The position numbers and the translations under genes were made by a program. Below, in pieces: positions 1 to 6,670 of a DNA stretch of 14,756 nt (the first letter of the stretch is position 1; each line of letters opens with the position of its first letter). The notes under the pieces are model-generated. The model saw only the letters and a program-made list of their open reading frames with translations. It made no database searches and was not told where the DNA came from. Source of the DNA: JAZQLP01 sp045629205 (lineage in GTDB: Bacteria > Bacillota > Clostridia > Oscillospirales > UBA644); NCBI GenBank assembly GCA_045629205.1, contig JAZQQT010000100.1, forward strand, positions 1 through 14,756, in the 5' to 3' direction.

Positions 1-79
1 GAGGAGCCGTGTACCAGTCCGGTACGCACGGTTCTGTGGGAGGTCGGCTGGCTAACTAATAGTCAGCCTCCTACCCGAT
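1..79 (+). mobile_element. Group II intron 3' end (domains V and VI)
   Basis: This is the 3' terminus of a bacterial group II intron, a self-splicing retroelement; the rest, normally including a reverse transcriptase/maturase gene, would lie left of the window. Domain V folds from bases 4-34: GAGCCGT (4-10) pairs with ACGGTTC (28-34), GTACC (11-15) pairs with GGTAC (21-25), with a five-base loop and the two-base bulge GC (26-27). The catalytic AGC triad is at 5-7. Domain VI folds from 38-76: GGG (38-40) with CCC (74-76), AGG (41-43) with CCT (70-72), and an eight-pair stem 46-53/61-68. A single unpaired A at 73 is the expected branch point, seven positions from a 3' end at T79, which ends in the usual AY dinucleotide. 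The 3' exon then starts at base 80, the stop codon of the antisense tnpV gene. The structure is seen directly; the exact splice boundary is inferred. Confidence 0.9.
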
Positions 80-382
80 TTACTGATAAACATACTCGTT
101 GAGAATAAACTCTTCGCAACGGTTGCGGATGTTGTTTATCCGGCGAACCCATTCCATTTGGTCGGATGCTTTGAGTTCTTCCGTGACATTCTCGGCCTCT
201 GCCGTGCGTTTCACGAGCTTTTCAAAGCTGTCTTGGGTATCAGTGTCAAACTGTTCCAAATACGCTTGCAGAGTGCCTTTCAGCCGCATGGCATTGATAA
301 CTGTCCTCTTGTTGCGATAGAGGTAGTCATAATGCAATCTGCCCCATTTACCTAAATTTGTCGTTTCATTTGTGTTTGTCAT
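80..382 (-). CDS. TnpV-family transposon-encoded protein
   Basis: This is a 100-residue protein of the TnpV family, small proteins carried by clostridial transposons and integrative elements; their molecular role is not established. Family features seen are an N-terminal LGKWGRLHYDYL block (residues 9-20), a central helix-rich stretch with LKGTLQAYLEQFD, and the C-terminal block ASDQMEWVRRINNIRNR followed by a short acidic/aromatic end (NEYVYQ). I chose the ATG at 382 because GGAGGT (391-396) sits eight bases upstream. The frame stays open upstream to 526, but that would run through a terminator and a tRNA gene. The gene looks full length; its TAA stop (80-82) abuts the 3' end of an oppositely oriented group II intron. 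It is probably a remnant or border gene of a mobile element inserted next to the tRNA-Arg gene. Confidence 0.85.
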   Translation of the reverse strand: MTNTNETTNLGKWGRLHYDYLYRNKRTVINAMRLKGTLQAYLEQFDTDTQDSFEKLVKRTAEAENVTEELKASDQMEWVRRINNIRNRCEEFILNEYVYQ

Positions 383-444
383 TTTCTTTGACCTCCGTCT
401 TTTTATTTTTTGTGTTAAAGTTCGGATAATCAAAGAATAAAGAA

Positions 445-482
445 AATCCGAACGTTTTACCGATTGGTAAAAGGTTCGGATT
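445..482 (-). terminator. Rho-independent terminator of tRNA-Arg
   Basis: A 17-pair stem-loop: AATCCGAAC (445-453) pairs with GTTCGGATT (474-482), then TTTTACC with GGTAAAA, with one G/G mismatch and the loop GATT (462-465). Read on the minus strand it begins about ten bases after the encoded CCA of the tRNA and is followed by a T-rich tract (TTTTCTTTATT type). It therefore fits a terminator ending the tRNA transcript before tnpV. Confidence 0.8.
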
Positions 483-491
483 ATTCTTGTT

Positions 492-568
<77 letters not shown>

Positions 569-586
569 ATTTGTTCAACAATACAT

Positions 587-615
587 ATTATACCACACCG
601 GTGGATTTATTTCAA
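587..615 (-). promoter_or_regulatory. Sigma-A promoter of tRNA-Arg
   Basis: On the minus strand: -35 TTGAAA (610-615), 17-base spacer, -10 TATAAT (587-592). An extended -10 TGTGG precedes the hexamer (593-597), matching the Gram-positive TRTGn motif. Predicted transcription start is about 580, some 12 bases before the mature tRNA 5' end. Confidence 0.82.
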
Positions 616-655
616 TACCGGATTTTCGATTTTTTTGTTACAAGTTACAATTGAG

Positions 656-2869
656 TTAATCGATTTTTATTTTTTTAAGTCTCAATGCGTTCGAAAGAAC
701 AAAAACCGAACTCAGGCTCATACATGCGGCAGAAATCATCGGATTTAACATGGGACCGCCGAATAGTGTAAGAACACCTGCGGCAATTGGTATGCCGATA
801 ACGTTGTAGGCGAAAGCCCAGAAAAGATTTTGTTTTATGATTTTCATAGTCGCTTTGCTTAACGAGATTGCCTTTGCAACATCTCTCATATCGTTTTTTA
901 CAAGGATGATATCTGCTGTTTCCATAGCGGCTGCTGTTCCTGCGCCTACCGAAATTCCCACATCCGCAACCGCAAGGGCAGGAGCGTCGTTTATGCCGTC
1001 TCCTACCATAACCGTTTTCCGTCCGGATGCTTTGAGCTTTTCTATTTCTTTCGCTTTTTCTTCCGGCAGTAATTCCGAGAGCACGTTTTCGGCGTTTATT
1101 ATTTTTGCGGCTTTTTCTCCCGCTTCTTTTGAGTCGCCGGTCATAACGGTTACGGAAATTCCGCTGTTTTTCAGCATCTTTACCGCTTCTGCCGATTCCT
1201 TCTTTACGGTATCCGTTACCGTAATCAACCCCATAGGTTCGCCGTTCGCCGCAATGTAAACTTTTGTGTCGGTTATTTCGTCCGTCTTTCCGAAAGCGTT
1301 TATGTCGATTCCTCTGCTTACCATCAATCTTTCGTTTCCGCAAAGGATTTCGATTCCGTTGATATGGGCGGAAAGCCCTTGTCCGATAATCGTTTCCACA
1401 GTATCGGCCTTGTCGGTGTTGATTCCGTGTTGTTCCGCGTATGCGGTGATTGCGTTTGCAAGCGGATGAGCCGAACCTTGTTCGCACGTCAGCGCGTATC
1501 TTATGATTTCGGACTCACTGTGTCCGTTTGCGGGCAATATCATACCGACAGTCGCTTTTCCTTCTGTGACTGTCCCTGTTTTATCTAATATGACCGTATC
1601 TGTTTTGCAAACGGCTTCGAGGATTTCGCCGCTTTTTATCAGTATTCCTTCTTCGGCGCCGCGCCCGGTTCCTACCATGATTGCCGTCGGTGTTGCAAGC
1701 CCTAAAGCGCAGGGACAGGCGATAACCAGCACAGATACGAATGCCTTTATTGCAAACGCAATATTACCTGTTGATAAAATCCATATCAAAACCGTTATCA
1801 GCGCGATTCCCATAACTACCGGAACGAATATTCCGGCGATTCTGTCAGCCAGTCTTGATATCGGAGCTTTTTTTGTCTGAGCGTCGCGGACTATTGAAAT
1901 GATTCTTGAAAATGCTGTTTCTTCTCCGGTTTTTTCAACGAGAATTATTACCCGTCCGCTTAAATTTATCGTTCCGGCACTTATTTTATCTCCGGTATTT
2001 TTTTCAACGGGTAAAAATTCTCCCGTAAGCATACTTTCGTCAACGGAAGAAATTCCTTTTATGATTGTTCCGTCGGCAGGGAAACTTTCACCGGGTTTTA
2101 CAACCGCTCTGTCTCCGGCAATAATATCCGAAATCGGAATCAGTATCTCCTTCTCTTCGCTGTTTATAACGGTTGCCTGTGACGGCATAAGGGATGTAAG
2201 AGAATTCAGGGCTTCCGATGTTTTATTCTTTGAAACAGCCTCAAGCGTTCTTCCGAGAAGAATAAATGTTATTATCATTCCGGAGCTTTCGAAATAGAGA
2301 GTCTGTTCGGGTTTATTCAAAAAAATAAGGACTGTTGAAACGCAGCTGTATATAAAGGAAGCCGTAGTTCCCATTGCAACAAGCGAATCCATATTCGGCG
2401 AAAGTGAAAACAGGGATTTGTATCCTTTGATAAAAAAGGATCGTCCGGCAATTATAACCGGTATTGTCAGGCAAAGCTGGATTATCGCATTGATCTTCGG
2501 ATTTGTAATTAAAAAATCAAAAAACGGGAGATTGAATGTGATTCCTATAATTATGATAAAAAGAGGGATCGAAAACACTGCTGCAATAATAAGTCTGCGT
2601 TTCAGGTCTTTGAATTCTTTTTCTTTTTTCCGCTTTTTTTCTTCGGCATTGTCCTTCATCAGATCGGCAACTTTAAAACCCATTGCATTGATTCTGTCGG
2701 ATATAGCCGAGAATCTGATTATGTCCGGATTATACAGCACCGTTGCCGTTTCGGTTGCGAGATTTACCTCGGCGGATCCGATTCCGTCAAGCTTATTCAG
2801 AACGGATTCTATTCGTGCCGAACATGCGGCACAATTCATTCCGTCAATGCCGAAAACTTTCTTTTCCAT
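656..2869 (-). CDS. copA: Cu+-exporting P1B-type ATPase (CopA-like)
   Basis: A 737-residue inner-membrane heavy-metal pump that would export Cu+ (or Ag+) using ATP. Domains in order: one N-terminal HMA metal-binding domain (about 1-70) with GMNCAAC and its CxxC at 13-16; a Lys/Glu-rich linker; membrane helices; actuator domain with TGE at 282-284; the metal-site motif CPC at 385-387; phosphorylation motif DKTGT at 429-433; HP of the nucleotide-binding domain at 468-469; MVGDGINDAP at 621-630; and C-terminal helices carrying YN and MSLSS. CPC plus YN plus MxxSS is the Cu+-specific (IB-1) signature, against Zn or Cd. Length is normal for one-HMA members. The start is fixed by AGGAGGG (2875-2881). 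No copper chaperone or CsoR/CopY regulator gene is in the window, and I see no convincing copper-responsive operator, so its regulation is unknown. Confidence 0.95.
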   Translation of the reverse strand: MEKKVFGIDGMNCAACSARIESVLNKLDGIGSAEVNLATETATVLYNPDIIRFSAISDRINAMGFKVADLMKDNAEEKKRKKEKEFKDLKRRLIIAAVFSIPLFIIIIGITFNLPFFDFLITNPKINAIIQLCLTIPVIIAGRSFFIKGYKSLFSLSPNMDSLVAMGTTASFIYSCVSTVLIFLNKPEQTLYFESSGMIITFILLGRTLEAVSKNKTSEALNSLTSLMPSQATVINSEEKEILIPISDIIAGDRAVVKPGESFPADGTIIKGISSVDESMLTGEFLPVEKNTGDKISAGTINLSGRVIILVEKTGEETAFSRIISIVRDAQTKKAPISRLADRIAGIFVPVVMGIALITVLIWILSTGNIAFAIKAFVSVLVIACPCALGLATPTAIMVGTGRGAEEGILIKSGEILEAVCKTDTVILDKTGTVTEGKATVGMILPANGHSESEIIRYALTCEQGSAHPLANAITAYAEQHGINTDKADTVETIIGQGLSAHINGIEILCGNERLMVSRGIDINAFGKTDEITDTKVYIAANGEPMGLITVTDTVKKESAEAVKMLKNSGISVTVMTGDSKEAGEKAAKIINAENVLSELLPEEKAKEIEKLKASGRKTVMVGDGINDAPALAVADVGISVGAGTAAAMETADIILVKNDMRDVAKAISLSKATMKIIKQNLFWAFAYNVIGIPIAAGVLTLFGGPMLNPMISAACMSLSSVFVLSNALRLKKIKID

Positions 2870-2892
2870 ATCCGTCCCTCCTGTTTGTTTTT

Positions 2893-2898
2893 ATTATA
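2893..2898 (-). promoter_or_regulatory. Possible -10 element for copA
   Basis: A perfect TATAAT on the minus strand, 24 bases upstream of the copA start codon. No good -35 hexamer sits at 16-18 bases and there is no TGn extension, as might be expected of an activator-dependent or repressed promoter. A short inverted repeat, GTCAT/ATGAC, lies just upstream (about 2901-2924). Weak evidence. Confidence 0.35.
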
Positions 2899-2976
2899 TC
2901 GGTCATTTTTAAAATAAATATGACTATTGTCTTTGATTGTTACCATTTTATGCGTAATTACTCAATATTTCACGTC

Positions 2977-3005
2977 TTGACTTTATATGTTCCTTTTAGT
3001 ATAAT
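2977..3005 (+). promoter_or_regulatory. Sigma-A promoter of the ACT/UPF0210 operon
   Basis: TTGACT (2977-2982), an exactly 17-base spacer and TATAAT (3000-3005). Predicted start is about 3012, giving a leader of only about 20 bases before the ACT gene. It is close to consensus, so strong constitutive expression is plausible. Confidence 0.85.
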
Positions 3006-3032
3006 TACTATTATTGACAATTGGAGGCATGT

Positions 3033-3302
3033 ATGAGATCGGTTATTACAATAATAGGAAAAGACAATGTCGGCATTATCGCCGCATTTTCAGCAGAATG
3101 TTCTAAATATAACGCAAATATTATAGATATATCACAAAAGGTTCTCGACGATTTGTTTGTTATGATTATGATAGTCAATATCGAAGGACTTAATTGCAAG
3201 TTTACCCATTTTGTCGATGTTCTTTCGGCTCTCGGAAAAGAAAAGGGGCTCGAAGTTCACACAATGCATGAAGACGTATTCAATGCCATGCACAAAATCT
3301 GA
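3033..3302 (+). CDS. ACT-domain protein, UPF0237 family
   Basis: An 89-residue protein that is essentially one ACT domain: beta strand VITIIGKDNVG, helix with FSAECSKYNANI, strand IIDISQKVLDDLFVMIMIV, then a second helix and a short final strand (EVHTMHED). ACT domains usually bind amino acids or other small ligands and dimerise; stand-alone members of this family have no established ligand. I chose ATG 3033 because GGAGG (3023-3027) is five bases upstream; the open frame begins at a TTG at 3021 that lacks such a site. It is followed after 17 bases by the UPF0210 gene, a pairing I recall from many Gram-positive genomes. A regulatory or ligand-sensing role toward that partner is inference only. 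Confidence 0.88.
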   Translation: MRSVITIIGKDNVGIIAAFSAECSKYNANIIDISQKVLDDLFVMIMIVNIEGLNCKFTHFVDVLSALGKEKGLEVHTMHEDVFNAMHKI

Positions 3303-3319
3303 AAACGGGGTATACTGCT

Positions 3320-4690
3320 TTGATAGACGATATAGATATTATTGAAACCATAAAAATGTTCACGCAGGAACATCTCGACATTCGCACCATTACGATGGGT
3401 ATTTCTCTTTTTGACTGCGCGTCCGATGATTATAAAAAAGCGTGTGACAGAATATACGATAAGATTTGCCGCAAGGCGCAGAATCTTGTTTCGGTAGGAG
3501 AGGAAATCGAAAAAGAATACGGTATTCCGATTATAAATAAACGTATTTCCGTATCTCCGATTTCTCAGATTGCCGCTGCTGCCCGTATTTCGGATCCTAC
3601 AGATTACGCAATGGCTTTGCAGCGTGCAGCCGATACCTGCGGCGTGAATTATATCGGCGGTTATTCCGCAATGGTCCAGAAGGGATTTACCGACAGTGAT
3701 ATTGCTCTGATAAAATCTCTTCCTCATGCGCTTTCGGTAACAAGTAAAGTATGCTCTTCCGTAAATGTTGCTTCTCAAAAGGCAGGTATCAATATGGATG
3801 CCGTTGCCATGATGGGACAGATCATAAAAGATATCGCTTACGCAACTCGTGACAGTGATTCGTCAGGCTGTTCAAAGCTCGTCGTCTTTTCCAATGTTCC
3901 GCAGGATAATCCTTTTATGGCGGGAGCGTTCCATGGCGACGGAGAAGCGGAATGTGCCGTAAATGTCGGCGTTTCCGGACCGGGTGTCGTTAAGGTCGCT
4001 ATCGAGAATCTTACGTCCGAAAAAGGTCTCTGCAGTTTATCGGAAGTTGCCGAAATAATCAAAAAAACCGCATTCAAAATTACAAGAATGGGGCAGCTTG
4101 TTGCTTCTCTTGCTTCAGAACGACTGAATGTTCCTTTCGGTATAGTTGATTTGTCACTCGCTCCGACACCTGCTGTCGGCGATTCCGTTGCCCATATTCT
4201 TGAAGCTATGGGGCTCGAAAGATGCGGCGCTCACGGCACAACCGCGGCTCTTGCGTTACTTAACGACGCGGTCAAAAAAGGCGGAGTCATGGCATCGTCT
4301 CATGTCGGAGGACTATCTGGCGCATTTATTCCCGTTTCCGAGGATGCCGGTATGATAGATGCTGTAAATCTTAATGCCTTGTCGCTCGAAAAGCTTGAAG
4401 CTATGACATCTGTTTGTTCCGTTGGTCTGGATATGATTGCCATTCCGGGTGATACTTCCGCATCAACTATTTCGGCCATCATTGCCGATGAAATGGCAAT
4501 AGGCGTAGTAAATAATAAAACGACTGCTGTAAGAATTATTCCGGCATATGGCAAGAAAATAGGGGACTGCATCGAATTCGGAGGACTGTTCGGAAGCGCT
4601 CCGGTAATGCCTGTCAGTGACTTCTCGTCGGATGATTTCATTACCCGCGGAGGACGTATTCCCGCGCCGATACAAAGTCTTCGTAACTGA
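3320..4690 (+). CDS. UPF0210 (DUF711, 'PFL family') protein
   Basis: A 456-residue cytosolic protein of the UPF0210/DUF711 family, annotated 'PFL family' for a fold related to pyruvate formate-lyase; no reaction is established. Family blocks seen are the N-terminal ETIKMFTQEHLDIRTITMG, then ISLFDC, KRISVSPI, and glycine-rich segments such as NVGVSGPGVV, VDLSLAPTPAVGDSVA and the C-terminal FGGLFGSAPVMPV. I see no glycyl-radical motif at the C terminus, so formate-lyase activity should not be assumed. The start is the TTG at 3320: GGGG lies nine bases upstream and the family's N-terminal block begins just after it; the next in-frame Met (residue 13) would cut into that block. It is cotranscribed with the ACT gene and ends before a palindromic terminator. 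Confidence 0.9.
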   Translation: MIDDIDIIETIKMFTQEHLDIRTITMGISLFDCASDDYKKACDRIYDKICRKAQNLVSVGEEIEKEYGIPIINKRISVSPISQIAAAARISDPTDYAMALQRAADTCGVNYIGGYSAMVQKGFTDSDIALIKSLPHALSVTSKVCSSVNVASQKAGINMDAVAMMGQIIKDIAYATRDSDSSGCSKLVVFSNVPQDNPFMAGAFHGDGEAECAVNVGVSGPGVVKVAIENLTSEKGLCSLSEVAEIIKKTAFKITRMGQLVASLASERLNVPFGIVDLSLAPTPAVGDSVAHILEAMGLERCGAHGTTAALALLNDAVKKGGVMASSHVGGLSGAFIPVSEDAGMIDAVNLNALSLEKLEAMTSVCSVGLDMIAIPGDTSASTISAIIADEMAIGVVNNKTTAVRIIPAYGKKIGDCIEFGGLFGSAPVMPVSDFSSDDFITRGGRIPAPIQSLRN

Positions 4691-4705
4691 TTGTTAAATT
4701 AATAA

Positions 4706-4730
4706 CGGAGCCGTAAATTTTACGGCTCCG
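4706..4730. terminator. Bidirectional terminator between UPF0210 gene and clpX
   Basis: A perfect 12-pair palindrome, CGGAGCCGTAAA / TTTACGGCTCCG, around a central T (4718). It is followed by GATTTTTATATT on the + strand and by a T-rich stretch (TTATTAATTT) on the minus strand. It lies between the stops of two convergent genes (4690 and 4736), so it can end both transcripts. Confidence 0.88.
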
Positions 4731-4735
4731 GATTT

Positions 4736-5986
4736 TTATATTCTTTTTATAATCGGCTGTCCGCCGAGAACCGTATCCTTCGTGATAATAACTTCTTTGA
4801 TTGTCTTGTCCGAAGGAACTTCATACATGATGGGCATAATGAATTTCTCAAGGATTGAACGCAAACCTCTTGCTCCGATATCTCTTTCAATGGCAAGATC
4901 ACATATGGTTTCAAGCGCGCTGTCTTCAAATCTGAGTTCAACTCCGTCTAGGGCAAAAAGCTTCGTATATTGCTTCAATAATGAATTTTTCGGCTCCGAA
5001 AGGATACTCAATAATGCTTTTTTGTCGAGTTTGTCCACCGATACGATAACGGGCAGTCTGCCGATAAGCTCGGGAATAAGACCGAATTTGACTAAATCGT
5101 GAGGAAGGATCTGTTTCAGTAAAGCAGAATCGTCGGATTTGTTTTCGTTGTTATGCTGCGAATTAAACCCGATAGTATTTCCTTTAAGACGTTTTTTCAG
5201 AACATCTTCTATTCCGGCAAAAGAACCTGCGCAGATAAACAGAATATTTTCGGTATTTATCTGAATATATTCCTGATTCGGATGTTTTCTGCCGCCCTGC
5301 GGCGGAACGTTTGCCGTCGTTCCTTCAAGGATTTTGAGGAGTGCCTGCTGAACACCTTCACCGGAAACATCTCTGGTAATCGAAGTATTTTCGCTCTTTC
5401 TGGCTATTTTATCGATTTCGTCAACGTAAATTATTCCGTGCTCTGCTGCGTCAACGTCACCGTCGGCGGCTTGTATAAGGCGTAACAGGATATTTTCAAC
5501 GTCTTCTCCTACATATCCTGCTTCGGTAAGCGTTGTGGCGTCTGCTATTGCGAAAGGCACGTTAAGCAGCTTTGCGAGAACCTGCGCCATCAGCGTTTTT
5601 CCGGAACCGGTAGGACCTAACAGAAGAACATTGCTTTTTTGTATCACTATATCATCGTCTTCATCCGACATGATACGTTTGTAATGGTTGTAAACCGCTA
5701 CTGCAAGTGTTGTTTTTGCTTCGTCCTGTCCTATTACGAATTCGTCAAGTGCTTTTTTTATCTCTGCAGGAGTTTTTATTTCTATTTCGGGTTTGTTTTT
5801 GTTTTTTTTCTTTTTATGCGGTTTTGCGGGCATAATGCTGGACAGATATTCTGAAAAAATATCCACACATTCGTTGCAGATAAAAACGTCCTGATTGAGA
5901 CCGGCGAGTATCACACGTCCGGGATCCGTATCAAGTCCTCCGCAGAAAGCGCACTGATGAATGTTGTTGTCGTTTTTTGTTGCCAT
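4736..5986 (-). CDS. clpX: ATP-dependent Clp protease ATP-binding subunit ClpX
   Basis: This AAA+ unfoldase (416 residues) recognises substrates and feeds them into ClpP. Features from the chosen start: N-terminal zinc-binding domain with Cys12, Cys15, Cys37 and Cys40; a Lys-rich linker (58-65, longer and more basic than usual); Walker A GPTGSGKT (124-131); pore loop GYVG (157-160); Walker B ending DEID (189-192); the ClpP-docking IGF loop (272-274); and sensor II GARGLRS near the C terminus. I chose ATG 5986 because the zinc finger begins 11 residues later, as in known ClpX proteins. The frame also opens at an ATG at 6031, but those 15 codons fall inside a stem-loop. ATG 5986 has no Shine-Dalgarno directly upstream. 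It is the last gene of tig-clpP-clpX, 52 bases after clpP. Confidence 0.96.
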   Translation of the reverse strand: MATKNDNNIHQCAFCGGLDTDPGRVILAGLNQDVFICNECVDIFSEYLSSIMPAKPHKKKKNKNKPEIEIKTPAEIKKALDEFVIGQDEAKTTLAVAVYNHYKRIMSDEDDDIVIQKSNVLLLGPTGSGKTLMAQVLAKLLNVPFAIADATTLTEAGYVGEDVENILLRLIQAADGDVDAAEHGIIYVDEIDKIARKSENTSITRDVSGEGVQQALLKILEGTTANVPPQGGRKHPNQEYIQINTENILFICAGSFAGIEDVLKKRLKGNTIGFNSQHNNENKSDDSALLKQILPHDLVKFGLIPELIGRLPVIVSVDKLDKKALLSILSEPKNSLLKQYTKLFALDGVELRFEDSALETICDLAIERDIGARGLRSILEKFIMPIMYEVPSDKTIKEVIITKDTVLGGQPIIKRI

Positions 5987-5995
5987 AATAATGCT

Positions 5996-6031
5996 ATGCG
6001 ATACAGATAAATAACTTTTTCTGTATCGCAT
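5996..6031 (-). promoter_or_regulatory. Stem-loop in the clpP-clpX intergenic region
   Basis: A perfect 11-base inverted repeat, ATGCGATACAG (5996-6006 as read on +) and CTGTATCGCAT (6021-6031), with a 14-base A/T loop. On the clpX mRNA, AAGGA (complement of 6032-6036) immediately precedes the stem, and nine bases (AGCATTATT) separate the stem from the clpX ATG at 5986. There is no T-run after it, so it is unlikely to be a terminator. It may control clpX translation, or be a processing site or repressor-binding palindrome. Confidence 0.6.
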
Positions 6032-6038
6032 TCCTTAA

Positions 6039-6626
6039 TCAGTTTTTCGTAATGATTTTATCGATAAGACCGTATTTCAGAGCTTCTTCTGCTGACATGA
6101 AATTGTCTCTTTCGGTATCTTTTTCAATGGTCTCAAGCGATTGACCGGTTGCTTCTGCAAGTATTCCGTTCAGCTTTTTCTTCATTTTGATGATTCTGTC
6201 TGCATGGATTTTTATATCTGTTGCCTGCCCCTGGAATCCTCCGAGAGGCTGATGAATCATTATCTCACTGTTAGGTAAAGCGTATCTTTTGCCTTTAGCT
6301 CCGGCAGTCAGAAGAAATGCTCCCATACTTGCGGCCATACCGACACATATCGTACTTACGTCACTCTTGATGAAATTCATCGTGTCGTAAATTGCCATGC
6401 CTGCGGTAATGGATCCTCCGGGGCTGTTGATATACAGATTGATATCTTTTTCCGAATCAATTGCGTCGAGATAAAGAAGTTGTGCGACAACAAGATTAGC
6501 TGTTGCGTCGTTAACTTCATCGGCAAGGAAAATGATTCTGTCATTGAGAAGTCTTGAATAAATGTCGTAGGATCTTTCGCCTCTGCTGGTTTGTTCAACC
6601 ACATAAGGAACAAGGTAATTATCCAT
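6039..6626 (-). CDS. clpP: ATP-dependent Clp protease proteolytic subunit ClpP
   Basis: A 195-residue serine protease that forms the tetradecameric chamber into which ClpX feeds unfolded proteins. The catalytic triad is complete: Ser100 in GMAASMGA, His125 in MIHQP, and Asp174 in ERDNFM. The oxyanion/processing-region block INSPGGS (67-72 region) and the N-terminal axial-loop sequence (VPYVVEQTSRGERSYDIYSR) are typical. Length is standard. The ATG at 6626 has AAGGA (complement of 6636-6640) nine bases upstream. It lies between tig and clpX, the usual order; no CtsR-type heptad repeat was seen upstream, so expression probably follows the tig promoter. Confidence 0.98.
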   Translation of the reverse strand: MDNYLVPYVVEQTSRGERSYDIYSRLLNDRIIFLADEVNDATANLVVAQLLYLDAIDSEKDINLYINSPGGSITAGMAIYDTMNFIKSDVSTICVGMAASMGAFLLTAGAKGKRYALPNSEIMIHQPLGGFQGQATDIKIHADRIIKMKKKLNGILAEATGQSLETIEKDTERDNFMSAEEALKYGLIDKIITKN

Positions 6627-6670
6627 AATCGCACATCCTTTCTTTTATTTAGTTAAATTTATTGAAAAGA

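Noticed and set aside
598..658. Terminator for copA before the tRNA promoter (CCGGT/ACCGG repeat and the TTGTAAC direct repeat)
   Set aside because: The CCGGT/ACCGG stem is only five pairs and overlaps the tRNA promoter; the TTGTAAC copies are direct repeats with a non-viable loop.
675..1487. Long minus-strand open frame rich in Arg, Gly and Asn inside copA
   Set aside because: It is an alternate-frame shadow of copA with biased composition and no recognisable domain; copA has every expected motif in its own frame.
2418..2912. Plus-strand open frame antisense to the start of copA
   Set aside because: It overlaps the HMA domain and start of copA in antisense and shows no family resemblance or ribosome site.
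3320..4690. Pyruvate formate-lyase or other glycyl radical enzyme
   Set aside because: The 'PFL family' label refers to fold similarity; no conserved C-terminal glycyl-radical motif or neighbouring radical SAM activase is present.
5996..6031. clpP-clpX stem-loop as a Rho-independent terminator
   Set aside because: No run of T follows the stem on the minus strand, and terminating here would cut clpX from its only visible promoter.
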